From Pseudomonas sp. Irchel s3b2 (GTDB taxonomy: Bacteria > Pseudomonadota > Gammaproteobacteria > Pseudomonadales > Pseudomonadaceae), in the NCBI RefSeq assembly GCF_900187445.1, contig NZ_FYEB01000009.1:62001-126000 (forward strand): 64,000 bases of DNA. The letters run 5' to 3'. This document shows, in pieces, positions 43,390 through 51,659 of this stretch (position 1 is the stretch's first letter; every line of letters begins with the position of its first letter). The notes below the pieces were generated by a model. The model saw only the letters and a program-made list of their open reading frames with translations. It was not told the DNA's origin and ran no database searches. The position numbers and the translations under genes were made by a program.

Positions 43390-43397
43390 TTGTTCTT
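43390..43397 (-). promoter_or_regulatory. Hfq/Crc CA-type motif before zwf
   Basis: On the minus strand AAGAACAA (AAnAAnAA) ends six bases before the zwf ATG, where a ribosome site would be. Confidence 0.5.
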
Positions 43398-43449
43398 TTA
43401 TCAAGTTAAGCTACAAATACCTTTTTTCAAGGCATCACTCAAGGGAAAA

Positions 43450-43468
43450 TGTAGTAATAACCACAACA
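43450..43468. promoter_or_regulatory. HexR-type operator in the zwf-hexR region
   Basis: TGTAGTAATAACCACAACA is a pseudo-palindrome of the form TGTwGT-N7-ACwACA; on the minus strand it reads TTGT-N7-ACTA, one base off the HexR consensus TTGT-N7/8-ACAA. It lies 66 bases from zwf and 136 from hexR. Confidence 0.7.
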
Positions 43469-43603
43469 TTTTCGCAAAATATAGATTCCGAGTGGTGGTC
43501 GGTCGGAGCCATCAGTAGGATAGGCCACCGTTATGGGCCGTATCAAAGGCCCAATTTGCATTAGCCGAACGCTTATTTGCGCTGCTGACCTAAGGAACAT
43601 GAA

Positions 43604-44473
43604 ATGGACCGCGTGCGAAATTTACTGGAACAGATCCAGAATCGCCTTGAAGACCTGAACAAGGCAGAACGCAAAGTCGCCGAAGTGATCCTGCTCAACC
43701 CGCAGCAGGCCACCCGGTTCAGTATCGCCGCCCTCGCCCAGGCCGCTTCGGTCAGCGAACCGACGGTCAACCGTTTTTGCCGCTCGTTCGGTGTCAGCGG
43801 CTACCCGGAACTGAAACTGCAGCTGGCCCAGAGTCTGGCCAGTGGCGCGGCGTATGTCAGCCGCGCGGTGGAAGCCGACGACAACCCGGAAGCCTACACT
43901 CAGAAAATCTTCGGCAGCGCGATCGCGTCCCTGGACAGCGCCTGCCAGGCATTGGACCCGAACCTGATCAGCCGTGCCGTCGACCTGTTGATTCAGGCCC
44001 GGCAGATCCACTTCTTCGGTCTCGGCGCCTCGGCACCGGTGGCGCTGGATGCGCAGCACAAGTTCTTCCGCTTCAACCTGGCAGTGACCGCCCATGCCGA
44101 CGTGCTGATGCAACGCATGATCGCCTCGGTGGCCCATACCGGTGAGTTGTTCGTGATCATTTCCTACACCGGCCGCACCCGCGAGCTGGTGGAAGTGGCG
44201 CGCATCGCCCGGGAAAACGGCGCTTCAGTACTGGGCCTGACGGCCGAGGGTTCGCCGCTGGCCAAGGCGAGTACCTTGAGCCTGAACATTCCACTGCCGG
44301 AAGACACCGACATCTACATGCCGATGACGTCGCGGATCATTCAGTTGACCGTGCTCGATGTGCTCGCCACCGGCATGACCCTGCGCCGGGGTGTGGATTT
44401 CCAGCCGCATTTGCGCAAGATCAAGGAAAGCCTGAATGCCAGTCGGTATCCGATTGGCGATGAGTTTAGTTAA
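43604..44473 (+). CDS. hexR: HexR transcriptional repressor (RpiR family)
   Basis: 289-residue regulator with an N-terminal helix-turn-helix (about residues 37-60, SIAALAQAASVSEPTVNRFC) and a C-terminal sugar-isomerase (SIS) domain (about 125-255). HexR binds KDPG and represses the Entner-Doudoroff and related genes. Start at 43604 with AAGGA upstream. It is divergent from zwf-pgl-eda, whose control region carries a HexR box; further boxes are upstream of edd and gap. Confidence 0.94.
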   Translation: MDRVRNLLEQIQNRLEDLNKAERKVAEVILLNPQQATRFSIAALAQAASVSEPTVNRFCRSFGVSGYPELKLQLAQSLASGAAYVSRAVEADDNPEAYTQKIFGSAIASLDSACQALDPNLISRAVDLLIQARQIHFFGLGASAPVALDAQHKFFRFNLAVTAHADVLMQRMIASVAHTGELFVIISYTGRTRELVEVARIARENGASVLGLTAEGSPLAKASTLSLNIPLPEDTDIYMPMTSRIIQLTVLDVLATGMTLRRGVDFQPHLRKIKESLNASRYPIGDEFS

Positions 44474-44481
44474 CCCGTACC

Positions 44482-44536
44482 GATCGTTCCCACGCTCTGC
44501 GTGGGAACGATCAAGCGCAGAGCGTGGGAACGATCA
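44482..44536. repeat. palindromic element plus a half copy
   Basis: One full GTTCCCACGC-type palindrome (44482-44512) followed by a half copy (44515-44536). The latter lies inside the 3' end of the convergent mutarotase gene and encodes its last residues. Confidence 0.8.
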
Positions 44537-45380
44537 CCCGCGCCTGTAAACTCAAATGCGCCCGCTCCCCCGGCGGCAGGCACAGGCTATCGGTGCCGCC
44601 GCTGGCCGCTTCCACACAGACGAACTCTAAAACCTCGCTCCAGCTCACGCCCAGCAATGGCCGCGAGCCCGGATGCCAGACCACCGTGTCCGCATGGTCA
44701 CCGGTGTCGATGCACAGTTCCCGCTGCCAGGCGTGGTCCTTGAGCTGCAATTCACCGTCATGCTGAAACACGCGCTGACAACCGCCATCTACCCGCAACT
44801 CGCCTTCCTGCTGGCAAACCTGGCGGCTCAACTGATCGTAACCCTGCGCGCCGTCAAGCCCAGACAGCGCTACCTCAGCCACGTCACCAATACGCCAATA
44901 GGCGTGCAACGCCTGGCTCAACTGGCACGGCATGTCGTCCTGATGCTCGGTGCTCAGGTGCAAATCCATGCGCTCGCCCAGGTGTGCGTGCAAGTCCACT
45001 TGCCAGTCGCACAGCTGTAACTGCCAGTGCAGATGCACGCCTTCGTCATCACTGCTGCTGTCGAGCAATTTCCAGTCGAGCAAACGCGCCCAGCCATGGG
45101 ACGGCCATGCGTTTTCGCTCGGATGGCGACCGTACCACGGCCAGCACACCGGCACACCGCCGCGAATCGCACCGACATGCGGCCACTTCGCCGCGCACCA
45201 CAGCCAGGGTTTCTGACCCTTTGGCTGGAAGTGCAGCAACTGCGCGCCCTGACGACTGAACACCGCCTGACACAGCGGATGGTCGATCACCAGCACATCG
45301 CGCATCTGATAGCGCTCCCACGCAAACACCGGACGTTCGCGCAAGGATTTGAAGAAGCGTTGTAGCGGATGCTCAAGCAT
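44511..45380 (-). CDS. D-hexose-6-phosphate mutarotase
   Basis: 289-residue aldose-1-epimerase-like protein (YeaD family) that interconverts alpha and beta anomers of glucose 6-phosphate and related hexose phosphates. Landmarks are QGAQLLHFQPKGQKPWLWCA, IRGGVPVCWPWYGRHP and SHGWARLLDW. The C-terminal residues VIVPTLCA are encoded by the intergenic repeat, which also supplies the stop region, suggesting insertion or drift of the repeat into the gene end. It lies in the zwf-hexR-oprB neighbourhood, fitting glucose metabolism. Confidence 0.85.
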   Translation of the reverse strand: MLEHPLQRFFKSLRERPVFAWERYQMRDVLVIDHPLCQAVFSRQGAQLLHFQPKGQKPWLWCAAKWPHVGAIRGGVPVCWPWYGRHPSENAWPSHGWARLLDWKLLDSSSDDEGVHLHWQLQLCDWQVDLHAHLGERMDLHLSTEHQDDMPCQLSQALHAYWRIGDVAEVALSGLDGAQGYDQLSRQVCQQEGELRVDGGCQRVFQHDGELQLKDHAWQRELCIDTGDHADTVVWHPGSRPLLGVSWSEVLEFVCVEAASGGTDSLCLPPGERAHLSLQARVIVPTLCA

Positions 45381-45412
45381 GTGCCACGGTCCTGAAAATC
45401 ATTTTTCTACCC

Positions 45413-45521
45413 GATCGTTCCCACGCTCTGCGTGGGAATGCATCCCGTGACGCTCTGCGTCACATACGATGGACGCAGAGCGTCCAGAGCGGCGTTACCA
45501 CGCAGAGCGTGGGAACGATCT
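45413..45521. repeat. composite palindrome cluster
   Basis: A cluster of nested palindromes: a GTTCCCACGC unit, GTGACGCTCTGCGTCAC, then GGACGCAGAGCGTCC, and a final half GTTCCCACGC unit in inverse orientation. All share the GACGC/GCGTC core. It sits between the mutarotase and oprB genes. Confidence 0.75.
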
Positions 45522-45551
45522 GTCCAAGGGGTGTGCTGCCCCCAAAAAAAA

Positions 45552-45573
45552 GCGGACAGCCATGGCCGTCCGC
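45552..45573 (-). terminator. terminator of oprB
   Basis: GCGGACAGCCATGGCCGTCCGC forms the stem and loop; on the minus strand a run of eight T follows (complement of 45544-45551). Confidence 0.85.
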
Positions 45574-45611
45574 AAAAATGCGCACATAGAGAGGAGCTTA
45601 TCGCAGACGCG

Positions 45612-46958
45612 TTAGAACACCGACTGAATTTTCAGGCCGGCGACCAGCGCGTTGTCGACTTCATCCACACCACCTGGGTGAGTGATGTATTGCAGGTTAG
45701 GACGTACGGTCAGCCAGTTGGTAACGTGGAAACCGTAGTTGATCTCATAGTTGTACTCGGTGGAGCGCAACGGCGAGAACAGTGGATCGTTGTAGTCGCT
45801 GACACCATTGGCGGCGTTGACCAATTCGGCGTTTTTCTTCACGTCATCGTTGACATGGATACGGGCAAAACCGATCCCGACGTCATCTTTTGGACGTGCG
45901 TCGAATGGGCCCTTGTACACAAACATCAGCGACTGGTAGTTGTCGACGATGTTGGTGTCCTTGTCGTGGAAGGTGGCGTTGGCCGCGATGTTCAGACCGC
46001 GTGAAGCATCGCCGTTGTGGGTGGTGAGTTGTTGCTGCGCCACGAACCAGTAGCCGTGCTTGCTGTCATGGCTGCGATAGGCGTTGCCGGTGGTCGCTGC
46101 ATCATTGCCGTTGTCGTCTTTACGGACGTCATCGGCATTGGCCGTGCTCTTGTAGTAACCGACACGGTATTCGCCCGGCAGGTTGTTGACCTTCGGTGAC
46201 CAGACCAGTTCGACCGGCAAGACGGTGCCCTCGGTACCACTGCCACTGAGCTTGAAGCCGTTACCGTGCTCCAGTTGCGACGGGTTCTGGTTATACGCGC
46301 CGATCTGCGCATAGAACTCAGGCGTGATGTTGTACTTCACGCGAACCGCCGCCTGCATGACCGGCCAGTTGTACCAGATGTTGGTAGCCCAGTTACCCGC
46401 TTGGGAACCGCAGAATGCCAGGTTCTGGAACTCGCAAGGGAAGGTGTTGAAGTCTTCGCCTTCGCCGAAGTAACCGGCCTTGACGTCCAGTTTACCGTCG
46501 AGGAACTGGTGCTTGATCCACAATTGGGTCAAACGGACCATGTGGCCCCGACCGTAGACTTCCTGAGAAGAACTCAAGGTGCCGGCACGCGGGTCGCCGA
46601 CACGGTCATTGGAGATGTTCTCACCGTTACGGTTGGTGAGCTGGATCTTGGCCTGGGTGTTATCCCAGCCCCACAGCTTTTCCAGGTCCAGCGCCACGCC
46701 CAGACCAAACTGATCGGCGTAACGCGCCGTCTTGTCGTCGTTGTAGCCGCCATGCAGATTCGCGCCCACTTCACCGACGTAGTCGGCCTTGATGTCGATA
46801 CCTTGTTCGATCAGCCTGGTCCGTGCGCCACCCCAATCCCCGGTCATCCACTGCGAGTCGGCACTGAACGCGTCAGCCGCGTGTGCGCTACCGGCCATAA
46901 TCATCATCGCAAGAGCTGACAACTGGCAGATAAGCTGAGCGTTGTTGTTCTTCTTCAT
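45612..46958 (-). CDS. oprB: OprB-family carbohydrate porin
   Basis: 448-residue outer-membrane porin with a signal peptide (MKKNNNAQLICQLSALAMM, cleavage after AHA). The DWGGARTRLIEQGIDIKADY phrase is the OprB family hallmark, and the C-terminal strand ends in a terminal phenylalanine (AGLKIQSVF), the barrel signal. It admits glucose and related sugars to the periplasm for GtsABCD. Its translation start region (AAGAAGAACAACAAC) and leader (46975-46985) are rich in AAn triplets, a typical Hfq/Crc target. Confidence 0.93.
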   Translation of the reverse strand: MKKNNNAQLICQLSALAMMIMAGSAHAADAFSADSQWMTGDWGGARTRLIEQGIDIKADYVGEVGANLHGGYNDDKTARYADQFGLGVALDLEKLWGWDNTQAKIQLTNRNGENISNDRVGDPRAGTLSSSQEVYGRGHMVRLTQLWIKHQFLDGKLDVKAGYFGEGEDFNTFPCEFQNLAFCGSQAGNWATNIWYNWPVMQAAVRVKYNITPEFYAQIGAYNQNPSQLEHGNGFKLSGSGTEGTVLPVELVWSPKVNNLPGEYRVGYYKSTANADDVRKDDNGNDAATTGNAYRSHDSKHGYWFVAQQQLTTHNGDASRGLNIAANATFHDKDTNIVDNYQSLMFVYKGPFDARPKDDVGIGFARIHVNDDVKKNAELVNAANGVSDYNDPLFSPLRSTEYNYEINYGFHVTNWLTVRPNLQYITHPGGVDEVDNALVAGLKIQSVF

Positions 46959-46985
46959 CCCTACATCCTCGTCTTTATTGTTATT
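46941..46985 (-). promoter_or_regulatory. Hfq/Crc CA-type motifs around the oprB start
   Basis: On the minus strand AATAACAATAA lies about 17-27 bases before the ATG and AAGAAGAACAACAAC follows the ATG. Both fit AAnAAnAA. Confidence 0.6.
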
Positions 46986-47055
46986 AACTGTTTTTATCTA
47001 ACGCGGTTTACAACGGTTGTGACGGATGACATATCACCCGCCACAGATTCCCCCT

Positions 47056-47144
47056 GTAGGAGCCAGCTTGCTGGCGAATGCGGACTGACATTCAACATGT
47101 GATGTCGACTGTTAAACCGCATTCGCCGGCAAGCCGGCTCCTAC
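47056..47144. repeat. REP pair, GTAGGAGCCAGCTTGCTGGC variant
   Basis: Inverted GGAGCCAGCTTGCTGGCGAA and TTCGCCGGCAAGCCGGCTCC units (partly compensated arms). It lies between gtsD and oprB, 3 bases before the gtsD stop. Confidence 0.8.
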
Positions 47145-47146
47145 AC

Positions 47147-48307
47147 TCAACGGCCTTTGAATTGGGCGACGTTGGCGCTGTGAGCTTCGGTTTTTGGCAG
47201 GCCGGCCACCCCCAGGCGTTCACCGGTCTTGGCATCGAACAGCAGCACTTTCGATGGATCGAATTGCAAAGTCAGGGTCTCGCCCACGGCTGGCGCGACG
47301 TCCGGTGCCAGGCGGCAGCAGACTTTGGTGTCGTTGAGATTGACGAATACCAAGGTGTCGGGGCCGGTCGGTTCGGTGACCTGCACTTCGGCGCGAATGG
47401 TCGGCAAACCATTCGGCTCGCCGTTCGCCAGCACGATCTGTTCCGGGCGCATGCCGAGGATCACTTCGCGGTCTTCGAGGCCGGCGTCCTGCATAGCCAG
47501 CGGCAATTCGCAGCGCGCCTGACCACTGTCGAGCAGCGCTATCAATCGACCTTCCTTACGCTGCAAACGCAGGGGGATGAAGTTCATCGGCGGCGAACCG
47601 ATGAAGCTCGCCACGAACAGGTTGGCCGGATTGTTGTAGATGTCTTTCGGCGTGCCGAATTGCTGAATGATCCCGTCCTTCATCACCGCCACTTTGTCGC
47701 CCAGGGTCATGGCTTCGATCTGGTCGTGAGTCACATAGACCGTGGTGGTTTTCAGGCGCTGGTGCATCAGTTTCATTTCGGTGCGCATCTCGACCCGCAG
47801 CTTGGCGTCGAGGTTGGACAGCGGTTCGTCGAACAGGTAAATCTTCGGCCGCCGCGCCAGCGCCCGGCCCATGGCCACGCGTTGTTGCTGACCACCGGAG
47901 AGCTGACCCGGTTTGCGGCTGAGCAGGTGTTCGATTTGCAGCAGCTTGGCCACGCGAGCGACTTCTTCGTCGATTTCGGCCGTCGGCATTTTGCGAATTT
48001 TCAGGCCGAACGCGATGTTGTCGCGCACGCTCATCGTCGGGTACAGCGCGTAGGACTGAAACACCATGGCGATGTCGCGATCTTTCGGGCTCATGCCGCT
48101 GATGTCGGCGTCGTCCACCAGGATCGCCCCGCCGCTGATGTTTTCCAGACCCGCGATGCAGTTCATCAAGGTGGATTTGCCACAGCCCGATGGACCGACC
48201 AGGATCAGGAACTCACCGTCATTGATCTTCAGCTCGATGTTTTTCAGGGTGTCCGGCAAGCCGGCGCCGTAGGTCTTGTTGACGTTGCGTAATTCGAGAG
48301 TTGCCAT
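47147..48307 (-). CDS. gtsD: glucose ABC transporter ATPase
   Basis: 386-residue ATPase of the MalK/UgpC type. Walker A GPSGCGKST (38-46), Q-loop, LSGGQ, Walker B YLFDEPLSNLD and a C-terminal OB regulatory domain are visible. It energises glucose/mannose uptake through the GtsBC channel. It is three bases after gtsC, in a gtsABCD order as known in P. putida and P. aeruginosa. Length is typical. Confidence 0.93.
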   Translation of the reverse strand: MATLELRNVNKTYGAGLPDTLKNIELKINDGEFLILVGPSGCGKSTLMNCIAGLENISGGAILVDDADISGMSPKDRDIAMVFQSYALYPTMSVRDNIAFGLKIRKMPTAEIDEEVARVAKLLQIEHLLSRKPGQLSGGQQQRVAMGRALARRPKIYLFDEPLSNLDAKLRVEMRTEMKLMHQRLKTTTVYVTHDQIEAMTLGDKVAVMKDGIIQQFGTPKDIYNNPANLFVASFIGSPPMNFIPLRLQRKEGRLIALLDSGQARCELPLAMQDAGLEDREVILGMRPEQIVLANGEPNGLPTIRAEVQVTEPTGPDTLVFVNLNDTKVCCRLAPDVAPAVGETLTLQFDPSKVLLFDAKTGERLGVAGLPKTEAHSANVAQFKGR

Positions 48308-48310
48308 GTT

Positions 48311-49156
48311 CTACCCCTTGACCGCGCCGGACGTCAGCCCACGCAGGAAATACTTGCCAGCGAATATGTAGACCAGCAGTGTCGGCAGCCCGGCGATCAT
48401 CGCGGCGGCCATATCAACGTTGTATTCCTTGGCCCCGGTGCTGGTGTTGACCAGGTTGTTCAGGGCCACGGTAATCGGCTGGGCATCGCCACTGGCGAAG
48501 ACCACGCCGAACAGGAAGTCATTCCAGATTTGCGTGAACTGCCAGATCAGGCAGACCATCACGATCGGGATCGACATCGGCAGCAGGATCTTCCAGAAGA
48601 TCGTGAAGAAGCCCGCGCCATCCAGCCGCGCCGCCTTGACCAGCGCATCCGGAATGCTCACGTAGTAGTTGCGGAAGAACAGCGTGGTGAACGCCAGGCC
48701 GTAGACCACGTGCACCAGCACCAGGCCCGTGGTGGTGTTGGCCAGGCCGATCTTGCCGAGGGTGAACGAGGCTGGCAGCAGTACGGTCTGGAACGGCAGG
48801 AAGCAGCCGAACAACAACAGGCCGAAGAACAGTTGCGAACCACGGAAGCGCCACATCGACAGCACATAGCCGTTCATGGCACCGATGAAGGTCGAGATCA
48901 GTACCGCCGGGACGGTGATTTTCACCGAGTTCCAGAAGTAGCTGCCGACACTGTCCCAGGCCTTGATCCAGCCGATGCCATCAATCACTTGCGGCCAGCT
49001 CAACAGGTTGCCGGTGCGGATGTCTTCCGGCGATTTGAAGCTGGTCAGCAGCATCACCACCAGCGGGACCAAATAGATCGCCGCGGCCAGCAACAACGTT
49101 GCGTAGATTGCGATACGGCTGAAGCTGATCGCCGGTTTGCCAAGTTGATTACTCAT
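48311..49156 (-). CDS. gtsC: glucose ABC transporter permease GtsC
   Basis: 281-residue inner-membrane permease with six helices. The EAA motif region, which contacts the ATPase, appears as YYVSIPDALVKAARLDGAGFF (48650-48600 area of the minus strand). The start is MSNQLGKPAISFSRIA. It overlaps gtsB by eight bases. Partner of GtsB, forming the transmembrane channel for sugar. Confidence 0.92.
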   Translation of the reverse strand: MSNQLGKPAISFSRIAIYATLLLAAAIYLVPLVVMLLTSFKSPEDIRTGNLLSWPQVIDGIGWIKAWDSVGSYFWNSVKITVPAVLISTFIGAMNGYVLSMWRFRGSQLFFGLLLFGCFLPFQTVLLPASFTLGKIGLANTTTGLVLVHVVYGLAFTTLFFRNYYVSIPDALVKAARLDGAGFFTIFWKILLPMSIPIVMVCLIWQFTQIWNDFLFGVVFASGDAQPITVALNNLVNTSTGAKEYNVDMAAAMIAGLPTLLVYIFAGKYFLRGLTSGAVKG

Positions 49157-50057
49157 GGCGTTTGCCTCGCAATTCGGAGTACAGGTACGGCACCAGAATC
49201 GCCAGGATCGCGCCGAGCATCATCATGGCGCTGGCCGAACCGATGCCCATCTGGCCGCGGCTGAAGGTGAAGGAATACATGAACATCGCCGGCAGGTCGG
49301 ACGAGTAGCCGGGGCCGCCCGCGGTCATCGCCGCCACCAGGTCGAAGCTCTTGATCGCGATGTGCGCGAGAATCATGAAGGCGCTGAAGAACACCGGGCG
49401 CAGGCTCGGCAATACGATCTTCAGGTAAATGGTCGGCAGGCTCGCGCCGTCGACTTGCGCCGCGCGGATGATCGATTGATCAACGCCACGCAGACCGGCC
49501 AGGAACATCGCCATCACAAACCCGGAGGCTTGCCATACGGCAGCGATCACCAGGCAATACACCACGCGATCCTGATCCACCAGCCAGTCGAGGCGGAAGC
49601 CTTCCCAGCCCCAGTCGCGCAGCATCTTGTCCAGACCCAGGCCTGGGTTGAGCAGCCATTTCCATGCGGTACCGGTAACGATCATCGAGAGCGCCATCGG
49701 GTACAGGTAAACGGTGCGGATGAAGCCTTCCTTGCGAATGCGCTGATCCAGCAACACCGCGAGGAATACACCCAGCACCAGGCTGATGCCGATGAACATG
49801 CCGCCGAACACCGCGAGGTTTTTGCTCGCGACCCACCAGCGATCGTTGTCCATCAGGCGAATGTATTGCTGCAGGCCGACCCACTTGTAGCTCGGCATGA
49901 AGCTGGAATTGGTGAAGGACAGAACAAATGTCCAGATGATGTAACCGTAAAAACCAACCAGGACGATCAGCATGCTAGGCGCCAAAACCAGCTTGGGGAG
50001 CCAGCGCTGCAATGCGTCGAACGGTGAGGCTTTGCTAAAAACCGCCACAGAGCTCAT
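49149..50057 (-). CDS. gtsB: glucose ABC transporter permease GtsB
   Basis: 302-residue inner-membrane permease with six to seven helices. The EAA loop is LRGVDQSIIRAAQVDGASL. Start at MSSVAVFSKASPFD. It overlaps gtsC by eight bases, and is separated from gtsA by 165 bases containing a REP pair. Confidence 0.92.
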   Translation of the reverse strand: MSSVAVFSKASPFDALQRWLPKLVLAPSMLIVLVGFYGYIIWTFVLSFTNSSFMPSYKWVGLQQYIRLMDNDRWWVASKNLAVFGGMFIGISLVLGVFLAVLLDQRIRKEGFIRTVYLYPMALSMIVTGTAWKWLLNPGLGLDKMLRDWGWEGFRLDWLVDQDRVVYCLVIAAVWQASGFVMAMFLAGLRGVDQSIIRAAQVDGASLPTIYLKIVLPSLRPVFFSAFMILAHIAIKSFDLVAAMTAGGPGYSSDLPAMFMYSFTFSRGQMGIGSASAMMMLGAILAILVPYLYSELRGKRHE

Positions 50058-50102
50058 CGGGATAATCCAGGTGAAGAAGTGAGAATCACAGAGCGATCCT
50101 TT

Positions 50103-50193
50103 GTAGGAGCGAGGCTTGCCCGCGAAGGCGGTGTAACGGGTGACAAATGTGTTGAATGTCAGATTGCTTTCGCGGGCAAGCCTCGCTCCTACA
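50103..50193. repeat. REP pair inside the gts operon
   Basis: Inverted GTAGGAGCGAGGCTTGCCC units lie between gtsA and gtsB. In the operon mRNA they would make a hairpin that could protect the gtsA message, giving more binding protein than permease; this is inference from known REP effects. Confidence 0.82.
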
Positions 50194-50222
50194 GGGGAAC
50201 GCTCTCAGATATGTGCCGGAGA

Positions 50223-51530
50223 TTACTGGGCAGCTTTGACGGCCGACGCCAGTTGCGCGCTGGCCTTGGCCGGGTCAGCGTTCTTGTCGTTCATGAAGTT
50301 GGTGACCACATCGAAGATCGCGCCCTGCACGGCCAGGGAAGTGGCCATGTTGTGCGCCATGCTCGGTTGCAGGCCGCCGGTCTTCTCGTCAGCCAGGAAA
50401 TCTTTGGCGGACGCTTGAGCGCAAGAGTCAAAACCGAGCTTGTCCATTTCATTCAGCATGTCGGTACGCACCGGGATCGAACCCTTGTTGATGCTGAAGA
50501 CCTTCTGGAAGTCCGTGCCAAGAGCGACCTTGGCCAGGTCTTGCTGCGCGGCGATGTCGCCTTTGCGATCGGCTTTGAGCTTGAACACAGCCATCGAGTC
50601 GATGTTGTAGGTGAAGGCTTTTTCGGTGCCCGGGAACGGCACGCACTGGTAGTCCTTGCCTGCAACTTTCTTCGCGGCGGTCCATTCGCTCTTGGCCCAG
50701 TCGCCCATCATCTGCATGCCGGCCTTGCCATTGATGACGTCGGCGGCAGCGATGTTCCAGTCACGACCGGCGCGGTTCGGGTCCATGTAACCGGTGACTT
50801 TTTTCAGCTCGGTGAAGGCCTTGGCCATCTCAGGCCCGGAGAGGGTTTTCTGATCCAGGTCGACCAGGGCTTTCTTGTAACCGTCGGCGCCCATGACCGA
50901 AAGCACCACGTCTTCAAACACGGTGCTGTCCTGCCAAGGCTGGCCACCGTGAGCGAGCGCGATGAAGCCGGCAGCTTTCAGCTTGTCGCCAGCGGCATAG
51001 AACTCTTCGAGGGTGGTCGGCGCTTTTTCGATCCCGGCTTTCTTGAAGACTTCCGGGTTGATCCACAGCCAGTTGACGCGGTGGATGTTCACCGGAACGG
51101 CGACGTAATCGCCTTCGTATTTCACAGTGTCGGAGACTTTCTTGATCAGCAGGCTGTCCCAGTTTTCCGACTTGGAAACTTCTTTCAACGCATCGGTGCT
51201 GAGCAGGCCAGTGCTGCCCCACTCCTGGATGTCCGGACCTTTGATCTGAGCAACGCCCGGCGGGTTACCTGCCACGGCGCGGCTTTTGAGTACGGTCATG
51301 GCCGTGGAACCGCCACCACCGGCGACTGCGCCGTCTTTCCAGGTGAAGCCGTCTTTTTCGACTTGGGCCTTGAGCACGTCGACGGCTGCTTTTTCACCAC
51401 CAGACGTCCACCAGTGAACGACTTCCACCGAACCTTTGGAATCGGCAGCAAGGGCACTGACAGGGAATGCAGCAACGGGAAGCAGCGAAGCGAGAGAAAT
51501 GACAGTAGCGAGGCGAGAAATCGCATTCAT
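50223..51530 (-). CDS. gtsA: periplasmic glucose-binding protein
   Basis: 435-residue family 1 solute-binding protein. Signal peptide MNAISRLATVISLASLLPVA..., cleavage after SALA. The mature protein begins SKGSVEVVHWWTSGGEKAAV, the pattern of sugar-binding proteins, and carries NGKAGMQMMGDWAKSEW. It captures glucose for GtsBC/D. The leader carries a CA motif (51546-51553) in a 21-base segment nearly identical with the one preceding the sugar isomerase gene. Confidence 0.93.
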   Translation of the reverse strand: MNAISRLATVISLASLLPVAAFPVSALAADSKGSVEVVHWWTSGGEKAAVDVLKAQVEKDGFTWKDGAVAGGGGSTAMTVLKSRAVAGNPPGVAQIKGPDIQEWGSTGLLSTDALKEVSKSENWDSLLIKKVSDTVKYEGDYVAVPVNIHRVNWLWINPEVFKKAGIEKAPTTLEEFYAAGDKLKAAGFIALAHGGQPWQDSTVFEDVVLSVMGADGYKKALVDLDQKTLSGPEMAKAFTELKKVTGYMDPNRAGRDWNIAAADVINGKAGMQMMGDWAKSEWTAAKKVAGKDYQCVPFPGTEKAFTYNIDSMAVFKLKADRKGDIAAQQDLAKVALGTDFQKVFSINKGSIPVRTDMLNEMDKLGFDSCAQASAKDFLADEKTGGLQPSMAHNMATSLAVQGAIFDVVTNFMNDKNADPAKASAQLASAVKAAQ

Positions 51531-51535
51531 CTAGT

Positions 51536-51556
51536 AGTACCTTTCTTGTTGTTATG
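51536..51556 (-). promoter_or_regulatory. gtsA leader with CA-type motif
   Basis: Minus-strand AACAACAA (51546-51553) sits just before the AAAGG ribosome site. The 21-base segment differs at one base from 52923-52943, before the sugar isomerase gene. Confidence 0.7.
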
Positions 51557-51659
51557 CATGCAAGTCTGGTGCTTGCGCTGCATAGGATTCTAAACAGGGG
51601 ATGCCCCTTCGCAGGTAACGAAGGGACGCGCGAATGTCACCACATGGTTACATAGCTGG

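Noticed and set aside
42218..43564. Long plus-strand frame opposite zwf
   Set aside because: Shadow of zwf, with a biased composition; the control region for zwf and hexR lies inside its 3' end.
22981..45521. CRISPR-like array made by repeated palindromes
   Set aside because: Copies of the GTTCCCACGC element are scattered between genes, not spaced at regular intervals, and no cas gene is seen.
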